Shown piece by piece: positions 8,422 through 17,558 of a stretch of 64,000 nucleotides of DNA; position 1 is the stretch's first letter; every line of letters starts with the position of its first letter. The stretch comes from Paenibacillus sp. PK3_47 (GTDB lineage: Bacteria; Bacillota; Bacilli; Paenibacillales; Paenibacillaceae): positions 4,650,001 to 4,714,000 of the forward strand of contig NZ_CP026029.1 of NCBI RefSeq assembly GCF_023520895.1, in the 5' to 3' direction. The notes below the pieces were generated by a model that saw only the letters and a program-made list of their open reading frames with translations, ran no database searches and was not told where the DNA came from. The position numbers were made by a program, and so were the translations under genes.

Positions 8422-9255
8422 GTGATCATCAAGCAAATCTTCAACAACAATATCGTCAGCACACTCGATGAGAAGAACCAGGAACTGCTGATCCTCGGCC
8501 GGGGTATAGGTTTCCAGTTCCGTGCGGGTGATGTGATTGACGAACAGCGGATTGAAAAGGTCTTCCGTCTGCAGGATTCCTCCATTTACGAGCGCTTTAA
8601 GGCGATTGTCACGGAAATGCCGGTTGAAATTTTGCAGGTGACGGATGATATCGTCAGTCTCGCGCGCATGCAGCTGAATAAGGTGATCAGCGACGGGATT
8701 TATGTCTCGCTCTCGGACCATATTCATTTTGCCGTGCAGCGGATGGAGCGGGACCAGATTGTCCGTAATCCGCTGTCCTGGGAAGTGCAGCACTTTTATA
8801 AGGCAGAGTATGATGTGGCCAAAGAAGCGCTGACCATTCTGAAAGAACGGCTCGGCATAGATTTTCCCAAGGATGAGATCTGCAATATTGCCTTACATTT
8901 CATTAATGCCGAAGTCAATGATTCCATGAACGATGTGACGCATCTGATGCAGCTGCTGCAGGAGATTATGAACATCATCAAATATCATTTTCACGTGGAT
9001 CTGGATGAGGACAGTGTGAATTACTTCAGATTCATTACGCATCTCAAATATTTCTGCCAGCGGGTCATCACCCATTCCAGTCATGACGACGCGGAGGAGT
9101 ATTTGTATGAGGTGGTCAGGAAGAATTATCCCGAGACCTTCAAATGTATCCGCAAGATTGAAACGTTCATTCTGAAAAATTACGATTATGCCATGACGCA
9201 TTCCGAGCAGCTCTATCTGACGCTGCATCTGGAACGGCTGATGAAAACCAAATAA
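8422..9255 (+). CDS. licT: BglG-family transcriptional antiterminator LicT
   Basis: A 277-residue RNA-binding antiterminator, the same length as B. subtilis LicT. Residues 1-55 are the CAT RNA-binding domain (IFNNNIVSTLD, RGIGFQ). PRD1 and PRD2 follow. The four regulatory histidines fall exactly at H100, H159, H207 and H269, as in LicT. PTS-dependent phosphorylation of these would gate activity by substrate availability and catabolite state. The start is GTG at 8422 after AGGTGG. Its own leader and that of bglP carry its RNA targets. Confidence 0.93.
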   Translation: MIIKQIFNNNIVSTLDEKNQELLILGRGIGFQFRAGDVIDEQRIEKVFRLQDSSIYERFKAIVTEMPVEILQVTDDIVSLARMQLNKVISDGIYVSLSDHIHFAVQRMERDQIVRNPLSWEVQHFYKAEYDVAKEALTILKERLGIDFPKDEICNIALHFINAEVNDSMNDVTHLMQLLQEIMNIIKYHFHVDLDEDSVNYFRFITHLKYFCQRVITHSSHDDAEEYLYEVVRKNYPETFKCIRKIETFILKNYDYAMTHSEQLYLTLHLERLMKTK

Positions 9256-9260
9256 CAAGG

Positions 9261-9345
9261 GGCTTGTTACTGTTCAATCAGGCAAAACCCGGATGAAGCA
9301 CGGCACGCTTTTACGCGATAGCCCTGTGTTCATTCGGGTTTTTTT
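9261..9345 (+). promoter_or_regulatory. Second RAT antiterminator/terminator, between licT and bglP
   Basis: The RAT spans 9261-9289 (GGCTTGTTACTG to GGCAAAACC). The overlapping terminator pairs AACCCGGATGAA (9286-9297) with TTCATTCGGGTT (9329-9340), followed by T residues. This allows LicT to control bglP separately from its own gene. Confidence 0.9.
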
Positions 9346-9370
9346 AATGCCAAAATTAGGAGGATACACG

Positions 9371-11293
9371 ATGAAACATCAGGTAACGGCACAACAAATC
9401 GTCAAGTCTGTAGGCGGAGTGTCCAACGTAAATTCGGTTTATCACTGTGTCACGCGGCTGCGCTTCGAACTTAAAGACGACAGCAAGGCCGACCAGGCTG
9501 CGCTGAAAAAACTGGACATGGTCATGGGCACCAACATCTCGGGAGAACAGTTCCAGGTCATTATCGGGAACGACGTTCCCAAAGTCTATGATGAGGTCGT
9601 CAAGGCATTCCCGGCGCTCAAGCAAAATGCAGAAGGAAGCAAAAAAGAAGGCGAAAAGAAACAGAATGTGATTCTGAAAATTTTTGAAACTATCGCAGGT
9701 GTGTTCGCGCCGATGCTGCCGGCCATTACCGCTGCGGGTATTCTCAAAGGGCTGCTGGCCCTGTTCGTTACTTTGGAATGGATGTCCGCAGGAACGGATA
9801 CGTACCGGATTCTCTCCGCCATCGGCGACGGCGTGTTCTACTTCCTGCCGATCCTGATCGCGTTCAGCGCAGCCCGGAAATTCGGCAGTAACCCGTTTAT
9901 TGCGGCCGGAGTCAGTGCAGCGCTGATGTACCCTGATATGGGGGCGCTGCTATCCAGCGGTGAGCCGGTATCTTTTCTAAGCATACCTGTTACCGCCGTC
10001 TCCTACGCTTCATCTGTAATTCCTATTCTGCTGGCCGTATGGCTGCTCTCCTATGTGGAAAAAACGGTAGACCGCTTTGTCATCCCGTCTCTTAAGCTGC
10101 TGCTGGTTCCGCTGATCTCCCTGTTGATCATGGTGCCTGTAACGCTGATCGCAATCGGGCCGCTCGGCACCTTTATCGGTGACGGCTTGTCCGGCGGCAT
10201 CAACTGGCTGCTTAATGAAGGCGGACTGATCTCCGGGATTATTCTCGGCGGAACGATGGCTCTGATCACGATGACCGGGATGCACTATGCCCTGGTTCCG
10301 GTAATTATCAGCAATCTGGCTACCCTCGGCTTCGATAAGTTCCTGCCGCTGACGTACATTTCCAATATGGGCCAGGCCGGCGCAACGATGGGCGTATTCC
10401 TGCGGGCAAAGGATAAAAAGCTGAAGTCTGTTGCCTTGTCCACCAGTGTTACTGCCCTGATGGGGGTCACCGAGCCTGCGATGTACGGTGTGAACATGAA
10501 ATACAAAAAGCCGTTCATCGCGGCTATGATCGGCAGCGCGGCCGGGGGCGGATTCGCTTTGGCCTTTGGAGTCAAAGCTTATGCCTTGGCCGGTAACGGC
10601 GGGATTCCGGGTCTGCCGGGTCTTGTTGGACAGACCTTCTGGTATGCGCTCGGCGGGATGGGCATTGCCTTTGTATTGTCCGCTGTGGTCACTGTTCTGC
10701 TCGGCTTTAAGGAAGAAAGTGACGATGCCGGACAAATTAGCGCCAGCACCGCACCGCCGGCAGCACCGGCTGCCCGGGCAGCTTCAGCAGTGACAGCTCC
10801 AGCTCCGGTAGAGATAACAGATGAGCCTGCTTCCGCTACTGCAGATGATACGGCCTATGCACCTATGACTGGCAAAGCGATTCCGCTGCAGGAAGTTAAC
10901 GACCCTACCTTTGGCGATGAGCTGATGGGTAAAGGGATTGCTTTCGTGCCTACGGTTGGTGAACTGGTATCGCCGATCAGCGGCACGGTGATGAACGTGT
11001 TCAAAACAAAGCATGCTCTGGTTATCCGCAGCGCCGCCGGCATGGAGCTGCTGATTCACGTCGGCATCAATACGGTGAAGCTGCGCGGGCAATTTTTTGA
11101 AGCGCATGTGCAGACCGGTGATGCCATTCAGGCCGGTGACAAGCTGCTGACCTTTGATCTGGAACAGATTGCCCGGAACTACGACATTACAACGGCGATG
11201 GTTGTTACCAATACCGCAGACTACAAGCAGGTTCTGCCGGTCAAGCTGGGAGCGGTCGGATTCGGTGAGCCGGTGCTGAAGGCGGAGCTGTAG
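9371..11293 (+). CDS. bglP: Beta-glucoside PTS permease EIIBCA
   Basis: A 640-residue fused PTS enzyme that imports and phosphorylates aryl-/oligo-beta-glucosides. The EIIB domain comes first (phosphocysteine Cys26 in VYHCVTRLRF). EIIC with about ten membrane segments spans roughly 100-455. An Ala/Pro-rich linker follows, then the glucose-type EIIA domain (active His563 in LLIHVGINTV). It starts 11 bases after AGGAGG and is controlled by the RAT at 9261. With LicT and the GH1 enzyme it forms the classic bgl set. Confidence 0.92.
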   Translation: MKHQVTAQQIVKSVGGVSNVNSVYHCVTRLRFELKDDSKADQAALKKLDMVMGTNISGEQFQVIIGNDVPKVYDEVVKAFPALKQNAEGSKKEGEKKQNVILKIFETIAGVFAPMLPAITAAGILKGLLALFVTLEWMSAGTDTYRILSAIGDGVFYFLPILIAFSAARKFGSNPFIAAGVSAALMYPDMGALLSSGEPVSFLSIPVTAVSYASSVIPILLAVWLLSYVEKTVDRFVIPSLKLLLVPLISLLIMVPVTLIAIGPLGTFIGDGLSGGINWLLNEGGLISGIILGGTMALITMTGMHYALVPVIISNLATLGFDKFLPLTYISNMGQAGATMGVFLRAKDKKLKSVALSTSVTALMGVTEPAMYGVNMKYKKPFIAAMIGSAAGGGFALAFGVKAYALAGNGGIPGLPGLVGQTFWYALGGMGIAFVLSAVVTVLLGFKEESDDAGQISASTAPPAAPAARAASAVTAPAPVEITDEPASATADDTAYAPMTGKAIPLQEVNDPTFGDELMGKGIAFVPTVGELVSPISGTVMNVFKTKHALVIRSAAGMELLIHVGINTVKLRGQFFEAHVQTGDAIQAGDKLLTFDLEQIARNYDITTAMVVTNTADYKQVLPVKLGAVGFGEPVLKAEL

Positions 11294-11332
11294 AGTGAAG
11301 TTTAAGACAAGCTGAATAGAGGCAGGAGTAAC

Positions 11333-11460
11333 GGAGGGGAAGTTTGGAACGGAAGGAAGGGCGACAGCGTTCGCCTTTGTCTCCGGATGTTATCCGCCAG
11401 CAGAGGCACGATCAAAACATCTGGAGACAACAGCGACTGGAAGTCCAGACATTCCCCGCA
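11333..11460 (+). repeat. Dispersed hairpin element, copy 1
   Basis: About 125 bp between bglP and the GH1 gene. The outer arms are GGGGAAGTTTGGA (11336-11348) and TCCAGACATTCCCC (11444-11457). The inner 15-bp helix is 11377-11391 with 11416-11430, with one G-U pair. A small hairpin (GGGCGA with TTCGCC) lies between the arms. Copy 2 at 57593 keeps the same helices with compensatory changes. It lies within a transcribed operon, so it could act as RNA. Confidence 0.85.
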
Positions 11461-11519
11461 GTTACGGTCATAGCCCACAGACAGCATTTTATTTTAACAC
11501 TACTAAGGAGCTGAGCACA

Positions 11520-12983
11520 TTGAGCATACAACAAGGTTTTCCGGAAGGTTTCCTGTGGGGCGGGGCAATTGCCGCCAACCAGGCTGAAGGGGCTTTTGAC
11601 GCAGACGGAAAAGGGCTGTCCACGGCGGACATGGTGCCTTATTTTAAGAAAAAAGACTACACCAATCTGAAAGAGCTGATGCATGTCACGAGCGAATCCA
11701 TCCAGCGGGCGATGCAGCATCCAACGGCTGAGGGGTATCCGAAGCGTTACGGCATTGATTTTTACCACCGTTATAAAGAAGATATTGCGCTGTTCGGCGA
11801 GCTGGGCTTCAAGGTGTTCCGGATGTCGATCAACTGGCCGCGGATTTTCCCGAACGGGGATGATGCCGAGCCGAATGAAAAAGGGCTGCAGTTCTACGAC
11901 GACATGTTCGATGAAATGCTTAAGCACGGGATTGAGCCGCTCGTAACGCTGTCACACTATGAAATGCCGATGTCGCTGGTCCTGAAATACGGCGGCTGGA
12001 GAAACCGCAAGATTATCGCGTTCTATGAGAAGTATGCGGAAACCGTGATGACCCGGTATAAGGACAAGGTAAAATACTGGCTTACTTTTAATGAGATCAA
12101 CACTACAGTCATTGAACCGTTCACCGGCGGCGGCGTAGTAGAAGATACCGTGGATAATATCCGTGAGGCGTCCTATCAGGCGCTGCATCACCAGTTTGTG
12201 GCCAGCAGTCTGGCTACGAAGAAAGCCCGGGAGATTAATCCTGATTTTAAAATCGGCTGCATGCTGGCGCGGATGATCCATTACCCGGCGACCAGCAGCC
12301 CGGAAGATGTGCTTCAGGCACAAGTGGACAACCAGCTCAACCTGCTGCATACGGATGTACAGGCGCGGGGCAGTTACCCTCCGTTTGTGAAGCGGTATTT
12401 TGCCGAAAATAACATTAACCTCGCGGTCGAGCCCGGGGATGAGCAGCTGCTGCGTGAGCACACGGTGGACTTTATCTCTTTCAGCTACTACACCTCGCTT
12501 ATCTCGACAGTCGATCCGGAGAAATACGGCGTTACCGGCGGCAACCTGTTCAGTACGGTCAAAAATCCGAACCTCCAGGTTACCGAGTGGGGCTGGCAGC
12601 TGGATCCGATCGGTCTGCGCATTGTGCTCAAGGAGCTCTATGACCGTTATCAGCTTCCGCTGTTCGTCGTGGAAAATGGCCTCGGGGCCAAAGATAAGGT
12701 AGAAGAAGACGGGTCGATTAACGACGATTACCGGATTGACTATCTGCGCAAGCACATCACCCAAGTGAAGGAAGCTGTAATGGATGGCGTTGAAGTGATG
12801 GGCTATACCAGCTGGGGTGCGATTGATATCATCAGCGCGTCTACCTCGGAAATGTCCAAGCGCTATGGTGTGATCTATGTCGATCAGGATGATGAAGGAA
12901 ACGGTACGCTGAACCGGTTCAAGAAGAAGAGCTTCTACTGGTATCAAAAGGCGATCGCCAGTAACGGTGCGGATCTGGACTAA
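11520..12983 (+). CDS. 6-phospho-beta-glucosidase, GH1
   Basis: A 487-residue cytoplasmic glycosidase that would hydrolyse the phosphorylated beta-glucosides delivered by BglP. The GH1 acid/base is E192 in TFNEIN and the nucleophile is E385 in VVENGLGAKD. The N-terminal FPEGFLWGGAIAANQAEGA segment is typical of the phospho-beta-glucosidase branch (BglA/BglH/AscB). The start is TTG at 11520, following AAGGAG at the usual distance. It is third in the licT-bglP operon, after the hairpin element at 11333-11460. Confidence 0.9.
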   Translation: MSIQQGFPEGFLWGGAIAANQAEGAFDADGKGLSTADMVPYFKKKDYTNLKELMHVTSESIQRAMQHPTAEGYPKRYGIDFYHRYKEDIALFGELGFKVFRMSINWPRIFPNGDDAEPNEKGLQFYDDMFDEMLKHGIEPLVTLSHYEMPMSLVLKYGGWRNRKIIAFYEKYAETVMTRYKDKVKYWLTFNEINTTVIEPFTGGGVVEDTVDNIREASYQALHHQFVASSLATKKAREINPDFKIGCMLARMIHYPATSSPEDVLQAQVDNQLNLLHTDVQARGSYPPFVKRYFAENNINLAVEPGDEQLLREHTVDFISFSYYTSLISTVDPEKYGVTGGNLFSTVKNPNLQVTEWGWQLDPIGLRIVLKELYDRYQLPLFVVENGLGAKDKVEEDGSINDDYRIDYLRKHITQVKEAVMDGVEVMGYTSWGAIDIISASTSEMSKRYGVIYVDQDDEGNGTLNRFKKKSFYWYQKAIASNGADLD

Positions 12984-13098
12984 AGCTTGTGGAAAACTCC
13001 TGCGGGTCCACTGCTATTCGTCTGCCTCACAGCGCAGCGTGATAATCCGGGTCTTACTGATCATTTCCCGGGAAACAGGGGGGCCGGCTTCATATAGG

Positions 13099-13275
13099 TG
13101 TAGTTTGTACACTTAAAAAGGGTATGTTTCCGCACCAGCGGCGTATAGCTGTATTTCATACATTTAAATCTGCCGGTTTCGGCTGGAACACGCCTTTTGC
13201 CGGATTTTAACTGCACAGAATACAACTAAAGGGGATATTCGCCGGAAAACCGGCGGTTTAAATGTATAAAGTGCA
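13099..13275. repeat. Array C: two direct plus two inverted 51-bp units
   Basis: The core TGTA-N5-TACA followed by TTAAA occurs on the plus strand at 13099 and 13150 (51 apart). Its reverse complement occurs at 13206 and 13257 (again 51 apart), so the two pairs face each other. The inner flanks also form a long inverted repeat (ATACATTTAAA with TTTAAATGTAT, GCCGGTTT with AAACCGGC). The rest of 12984-13347 holds nothing I can name. Confidence 0.8.
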
Positions 13276-13347
13276 ATTATAGCCTGCGGGTGAGTGGTGT
13301 GAGGCACTAAGTTAAGAGCTAACCCGTCAAGTGCAGCATGATTTTTT

Positions 13348-13397
13348 AAAAAAGCAGTATGCAGCGGACAGAACGTCCGGGTGCATACTGCTTTTTT
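13348..13397. terminator. Bidirectional terminator between convergent genes
   Basis: AAAAAAGCAGTATGC (13348-13362) pairs with GCATACTGCTTTTTT (13383-13397). The A and T tails let it serve both the GH1 gene and the convergent yesZ. Confidence 0.88.
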
Positions 13398-13412
13398 GGT
13401 TTTCGTCTTAAA

Positions 13413-15401
13413 TTACAGTGCAATAAGCCTGTATTCGTAAGGCCCGACAGCCAGCGGACCGGCTGGCACAGCCCCGCCGCCCAGCGCATCCCGCCCGCCG
13501 CCGGGCAGGGTAACGCTCCCGCCGAGCCCGTCCATGTTGACGATAGTCCACATGTCCCCGGCGGGGCCGCGCCTTGGGCACACGACGGTGCCTGCGGTAA
13601 CGTCGCTGTGCAGGGTTACCCCGGCCCGGCCGGCGTAATGCCCGATCAGCGCCCGCAGCAGCCGGTCGCCCGCTTCCCCGGCGGGCAGCGATCCGAGCAT
13701 GACAATGGCCCCGCGGCCATAGGGCTGCTCGGTCAGGAAAGCCAGGCCCGGCGTCCGCCCTCCGGTGACCGTACCGGCCACGGAAGCTCCGCCGGGCAGC
13801 GGCTCAAACACCGCGCTCCATAAGGACAGCGGCGCGGAAATGCCAAAGGCCTCCCCAATGCTGCCGGTCCCCTCCATCGGGTAGACGTATTTGGTGTGCA
13901 CACCTGCACACTTCTCCAGCTCTCCCAGAGCAGCACCCGTATGCAGGGTGTGCTCCGCCGTGCGGCCGCCGGTCAACGGGCCTGCGATCCAGATGCCGCC
14001 CGCTTCCGCGAAAGCGAGCGCCTTCTGCAGATACTCGGGAGACAGATAATGCACGAAAGGGGTGAACAGCAGCCTGTAGCCGCTGAGGTCGCCGCCCTCA
14101 GGCACAAGATCACGGTGAATGCCCATGTCCAGAATCCGTTTGTAGAAATCGCCCAGCAGGGAACGGTAGTTCAGCCCCCGGTGCGGCTCTGTCGCAAGAT
14201 AAGCCTTGGTCCGGTCCGAATAGGTGATGGCGACCTCGGCCTGCACCGGACGGGTAGCCAGCATATGCGGTTCAATGGCCAGCCGTGCCGCCGAAGCTTT
14301 CTGGACATTATCATAGCCCAGCGCCGGCTCACCCCAGGCGCTGATGACCGAGCTGTGCATCTGCTCGCTGCCGGAACGCTGCTGCCGCCACAGCCAGTAG
14401 CAGAAGCTGCCTGCTCCCAGCGCATAGGCGGACACTGCTTCGGCTGTGAGATAGCCGTCCGGATGCGGCTGGCCGTAGCTTGTCAGCGAACCGGCGTAGG
14501 ACGGGCTGGTTTCAAGCAGCCAGAAATCCCGGCCCGGCTTGATATTGCGCCAGAGATCGCAGTTCAGCAGATAAGCATGCCTGTTGGCCTGGGAGGCGTA
14601 GGTGTCATAGGAAGCGAAATCCAGCTCCCGGAACAGCTGCTCATTATCCAGATGAAACGCGACACTGCTGTTGTGGGTAATCGGAGCATCTGAATAACGG
14701 CGCAGAATGGCGGCCTGCTCAGCAGCAAACCCGGCGATCTGCTCCATCTGGAACAGACGGTACATAGTTACAAGCGATGAGTTGTGCAAAAAGGGTGTAG
14801 CCACCGGCTGAGGCACCTGGTCAAAACGCTGGTAGGTATGGCTCCAGACGCCGGTTCCCCACGCTTCATTCAGCTGCCCTATGCTTCCGTAACGCTGCTC
14901 CAGCCATTCATGCCATAGCATTTTGCAGGTGCCGCACATGCATTCGGCCACATGCGCCTTAAATTCATTGTCGAGCTGCCAGGCAGCAAGGCCCGGCAGC
15001 CGGCCCAGCTCCCTGCCCAGATGCTCTGCAATAACGGCAGCCCGCTGACGGAAGTAAGGGTTATTCGTACAGATATGCTGCCTGGACCCGTGGCTCATCA
15101 CCGATCCGTCCGCCTTGATGAACAGACGCTCCGGATGCCCGTCTGTCAGCCAGACCGGCGGAGTGGCGGTCGGTGTACACATGACCGTGTCGATCCCGTG
15201 GGCATGCAGGAGCTGGATATGTTCGGCGAACGGACGGACGTCGATTTCACCTTCCGAAGGCTCCATCCCGGACCAGATGAACTCTCCTATGCGGACAAGA
15301 TTGATGCCGGTGTCCTTCATGAGCTGAAGATCACGCAGGCGTTCGGCCTCTCCCCACAGCTCTGGATACCACGCGGCGCCGTAGTACAGTTTGTGCTCCA
15401 C
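13413..15401 (-). CDS. yesZ: GH42 beta-galactosidase, YesZ type
   Basis: A 662-residue cytoplasmic enzyme (YesZ has 663) that would remove galactose from rhamnogalacturonan or galactan oligosaccharides. The acid/base is E146 in WQLDNEF and the nucleophile E297 in FWLLETSPS. The zinc-site cysteines are C111, C154, C156 and C159 (AECMCGTC). A trimerisation domain and a small C-terminal beta domain complete the GH42 layout. The start is GTG at 15401 after GGGAGGT. It is divergent from the LplB-type permease, placing it in the pectin locus. Confidence 0.92.
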   Translation of the reverse strand: MEHKLYYGAAWYPELWGEAERLRDLQLMKDTGINLVRIGEFIWSGMEPSEGEIDVRPFAEHIQLLHAHGIDTVMCTPTATPPVWLTDGHPERLFIKADGSVMSHGSRQHICTNNPYFRQRAAVIAEHLGRELGRLPGLAAWQLDNEFKAHVAECMCGTCKMLWHEWLEQRYGSIGQLNEAWGTGVWSHTYQRFDQVPQPVATPFLHNSSLVTMYRLFQMEQIAGFAAEQAAILRRYSDAPITHNSSVAFHLDNEQLFRELDFASYDTYASQANRHAYLLNCDLWRNIKPGRDFWLLETSPSYAGSLTSYGQPHPDGYLTAEAVSAYALGAGSFCYWLWRQQRSGSEQMHSSVISAWGEPALGYDNVQKASAARLAIEPHMLATRPVQAEVAITYSDRTKAYLATEPHRGLNYRSLLGDFYKRILDMGIHRDLVPEGGDLSGYRLLFTPFVHYLSPEYLQKALAFAEAGGIWIAGPLTGGRTAEHTLHTGAALGELEKCAGVHTKYVYPMEGTGSIGEAFGISAPLSLWSAVFEPLPGGASVAGTVTGGRTPGLAFLTEQPYGRGAIVMLGSLPAGEAGDRLLRALIGHYAGRAGVTLHSDVTAGTVVCPRRGPAGDMWTIVNMDGLGGSVTLPGGGRDALGGGAVPAGPLAVGPYEYRLIAL

Positions 15402-15506
15402 TTGCTTTACCTCCCGGAACTCTAGATGAGGGAATTTAATCTCTAGGCATCATAGTTGCTGCGCTTTTGGCAGGCAATAGTAAAGTTTTGCCGGCTTTGC
15501 ACTTTG

Positions 15507-15534
15507 TTGACCAGGGAAGTACAGGGCCTATAAC
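15507..15534 (+). promoter_or_regulatory. Candidate promoter of the lplBCA-type operon
   Basis: TTGACC at 15507-15512, a 16-bp spacer and TATAAC at 15529-15534, about 120 bases before the first permease gene. The intergenic region 15402-15652 must also hold the divergent yesZ promoter, which I could not place. Confidence 0.45.
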
Positions 15535-15652
15535 TGCGATTCCAGCAGGCTATCCAAAAAGTCTGATTGCCGGAAAATGGCCCTGGAGCCATAATGGGAA
15601 CCGCAGCCCCAGAGATTAGACAAGGCTGCATATCCAATCGGAGGTGAGTGTA

Positions 15653-16621
15653 ATGAAACAAGGAGCGGCGATAGGAACGGCGGAGATTCATACTGCCGGC
15701 GTGTACCCCAGCAAGCGGGAGCTGATCTTCAAACGCCTGAGGCGGGATAAATGGCTATACATCCTGCTGACCCCGGGACTCCTGTATTTTCTGCTGTTTA
15801 AATATGTGCCAATGTGGGGGATCCTGCTCGCGTTCAAGGATTTCCAGCCTTTCCTGGGCTTCATGAAAAGCGAATGGGTGGGACTGGAGCATTTCCGTAC
15901 CTTTTTCCAGAATCCTGACTTTTTCATGCTGCTGCGCAACACACTTGTATTGTCCCTGCTTAATCTGGTGTTCTTTTTCCCGGCACCGATTATACTGGCG
16001 CTGCTATTAAATGAGATAAGGTTGTCTTTCTACAAACGTACGATTCAGACGCTCATTTATGTGCCCCATTTTATATCCATGGTTATCGTCGCCAGTATCT
16101 CCTATGTCTTTCTGACTACTCAGGGCGGAGCGGTCAATGAATTTCTGTATACGGTTACAGGCAGCAAAATCGATTTCCTCGCCGACCCCGACTGGTTCCG
16201 GCCGCTGATCATTCTGCAGACGATCTGGAAGGAATGCGGCTGGGGAACAATTATCTTCCTTGCGGCGCTTGCAGGTGTTGATGTGGAGCAATATGAGGCT
16301 GCGGTAATGGACGGGGCCAGCCGCTGGCGGCAGATCTGGCATATTACACTGCCCGCGATCCGCAGCACGATTGTTATTCTGCTGATTCTGCGGATGGGTA
16401 CAATTCTGGATAACGGGTTCGAGCAGATTTATCTGATGATGAATGCGCTCAACCGCGAAGTGGCTGAAGTGTTCGATACCTATGTGTATGCGCTGGGGAT
16501 TACCCAGGGGGCATTCAGCTACAGTACGGCTGTCGGACTGTTCAAATCGGTCATCGGGGTTGTACTGGTGCTCGGCACCAACTGGCTCGCCAAGAAATTC
16601 GGCGAATCGGGACTTTACTAA
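15653..16621 (+). CDS. Oligosaccharide ABC permease, LplB/YteP type
   Basis: A 322-residue membrane protein with about six spanning segments. The first conserved stretch is FKYVPMWGILLAFKDFQPF and the EAA loop is EQYEAAVMDGASRWRQIW, which docks the shared ATPase. The ATG at 15653 follows GGAGGTG. With the next two genes it makes an importer of the LplABC/YteP-YtcP-YtcQ class. These take up pectic oligosaccharides and lack their own ATPase gene, relying on an MsmX-type ATPase elsewhere. Confidence 0.87.
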   Translation: MKQGAAIGTAEIHTAGVYPSKRELIFKRLRRDKWLYILLTPGLLYFLLFKYVPMWGILLAFKDFQPFLGFMKSEWVGLEHFRTFFQNPDFFMLLRNTLVLSLLNLVFFFPAPIILALLLNEIRLSFYKRTIQTLIYVPHFISMVIVASISYVFLTTQGGAVNEFLYTVTGSKIDFLADPDWFRPLIILQTIWKECGWGTIIFLAALAGVDVEQYEAAVMDGASRWRQIWHITLPAIRSTIVILLILRMGTILDNGFEQIYLMMNALNREVAEVFDTYVYALGITQGAFSYSTAVGLFKSVIGVVLVLGTNWLAKKFGESGLY

Positions 16622-16637
16622 GAGGGAGGCTGCGCGT

Positions 16638-17525
16638 GTGGTTAAGAAGCAATATCGCAGTACTGGAGAGGTTGCCTTTGACATCTTCAATTATATTATC
16701 CTGGGAATTATCGGAATCGTCGCCATCCTGCCGTTCCTGTTCGTAGTCGCCGGTTCGTTCGCAACTGAGGCGGAAATTACAAAGCGTGCTGTCTTCCTGA
16801 TTCCGACCACCATTTCGTTTGATGCTTATAAATTCATCTTTTCTACGGATACGATTGTACGGAGCATCGGGGTGTCGTTATATGTAACGGTCATCGGGAC
16901 GATTGTCAATCTGTTCTTTACGGTAACCATGGCCTATCCGATGGCCAAACGGTATCTGATGGGCCGCAATACGATCCTTAATCTGGTTATCTTCACCATG
17001 CTGTTCGGCGGAGGGATGATTCCCACTTATCTGGTAATCCGTGATCTGCAGCTTCTGGATACCCTTAACGCACTCATTCTGCCGGGGGCTATCAGCGCCT
17101 TTAACCTGATTATCGTCAAAAACTTCTTCCAGGAGCTTCCGGTTGAAATGGAGGAGGCGGCGCGGATCGACGGCTGCAGCGAGCTGGGTCTGCTGTGGAA
17201 AATTGTCCTGCCGCTCTCGAAGCCGGTTCTCGCGACCTTTACCCTCTTTTATGCGGTGGGACACTGGAACAACTTCTTCTCGGCGCTGCTGTACATCAAT
17301 GATCCGTCCAAATGGCCGCTGCAGGTCATGCTGCGCCAGATCGTTATGCTGTCCCAGGCGGCAGCCGGCGATCTCAGCAGCATGGACCCGAATTTCGTAC
17401 AGCCGCCTGAGCAGTCGATCAAAATGGCTGTAATCGTGGTCGGCACACTTCCGATTATGTGTGTCTATCCGTTTCTGCAAAAACATTTCGCAAAAGGGGT
17501 GATGCTCGGTTCAGTTAAAGGTTAA
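16638..17525 (+). CDS. Oligosaccharide ABC permease, LplC/YtcP type
   Basis: A 295-residue partner permease with six membrane segments and the EAA loop EMEEAARIDGCSELGLLWKI. The start is GTG at 16638, 8 bases after GGGAGG and 16 bases after the previous stop. The open frame extends upstream, but that stretch is out-of-frame overlap with the first permease. It forms the pore with the gene before it. Confidence 0.87.
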   Translation: MVKKQYRSTGEVAFDIFNYIILGIIGIVAILPFLFVVAGSFATEAEITKRAVFLIPTTISFDAYKFIFSTDTIVRSIGVSLYVTVIGTIVNLFFTVTMAYPMAKRYLMGRNTILNLVIFTMLFGGGMIPTYLVIRDLQLLDTLNALILPGAISAFNLIIVKNFFQELPVEMEEAARIDGCSELGLLWKIVLPLSKPVLATFTLFYAVGHWNNFFSALLYINDPSKWPLQVMLRQIVMLSQAAAGDLSSMDPNFVQPPEQSIKMAVIVVGTLPIMCVYPFLQKHFAKGVMLGSVKG

Positions 17526-17558
17526 TCTGTTATGCTAACATATAAAGGGAGGCCAATG

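Noticed and set aside
12984..13098. A further terminator or small RNA after the GH1 gene
   Set aside because: Only weak GC-rich pairings are visible and no T-run follows; the clear terminator is at 13348-13397.
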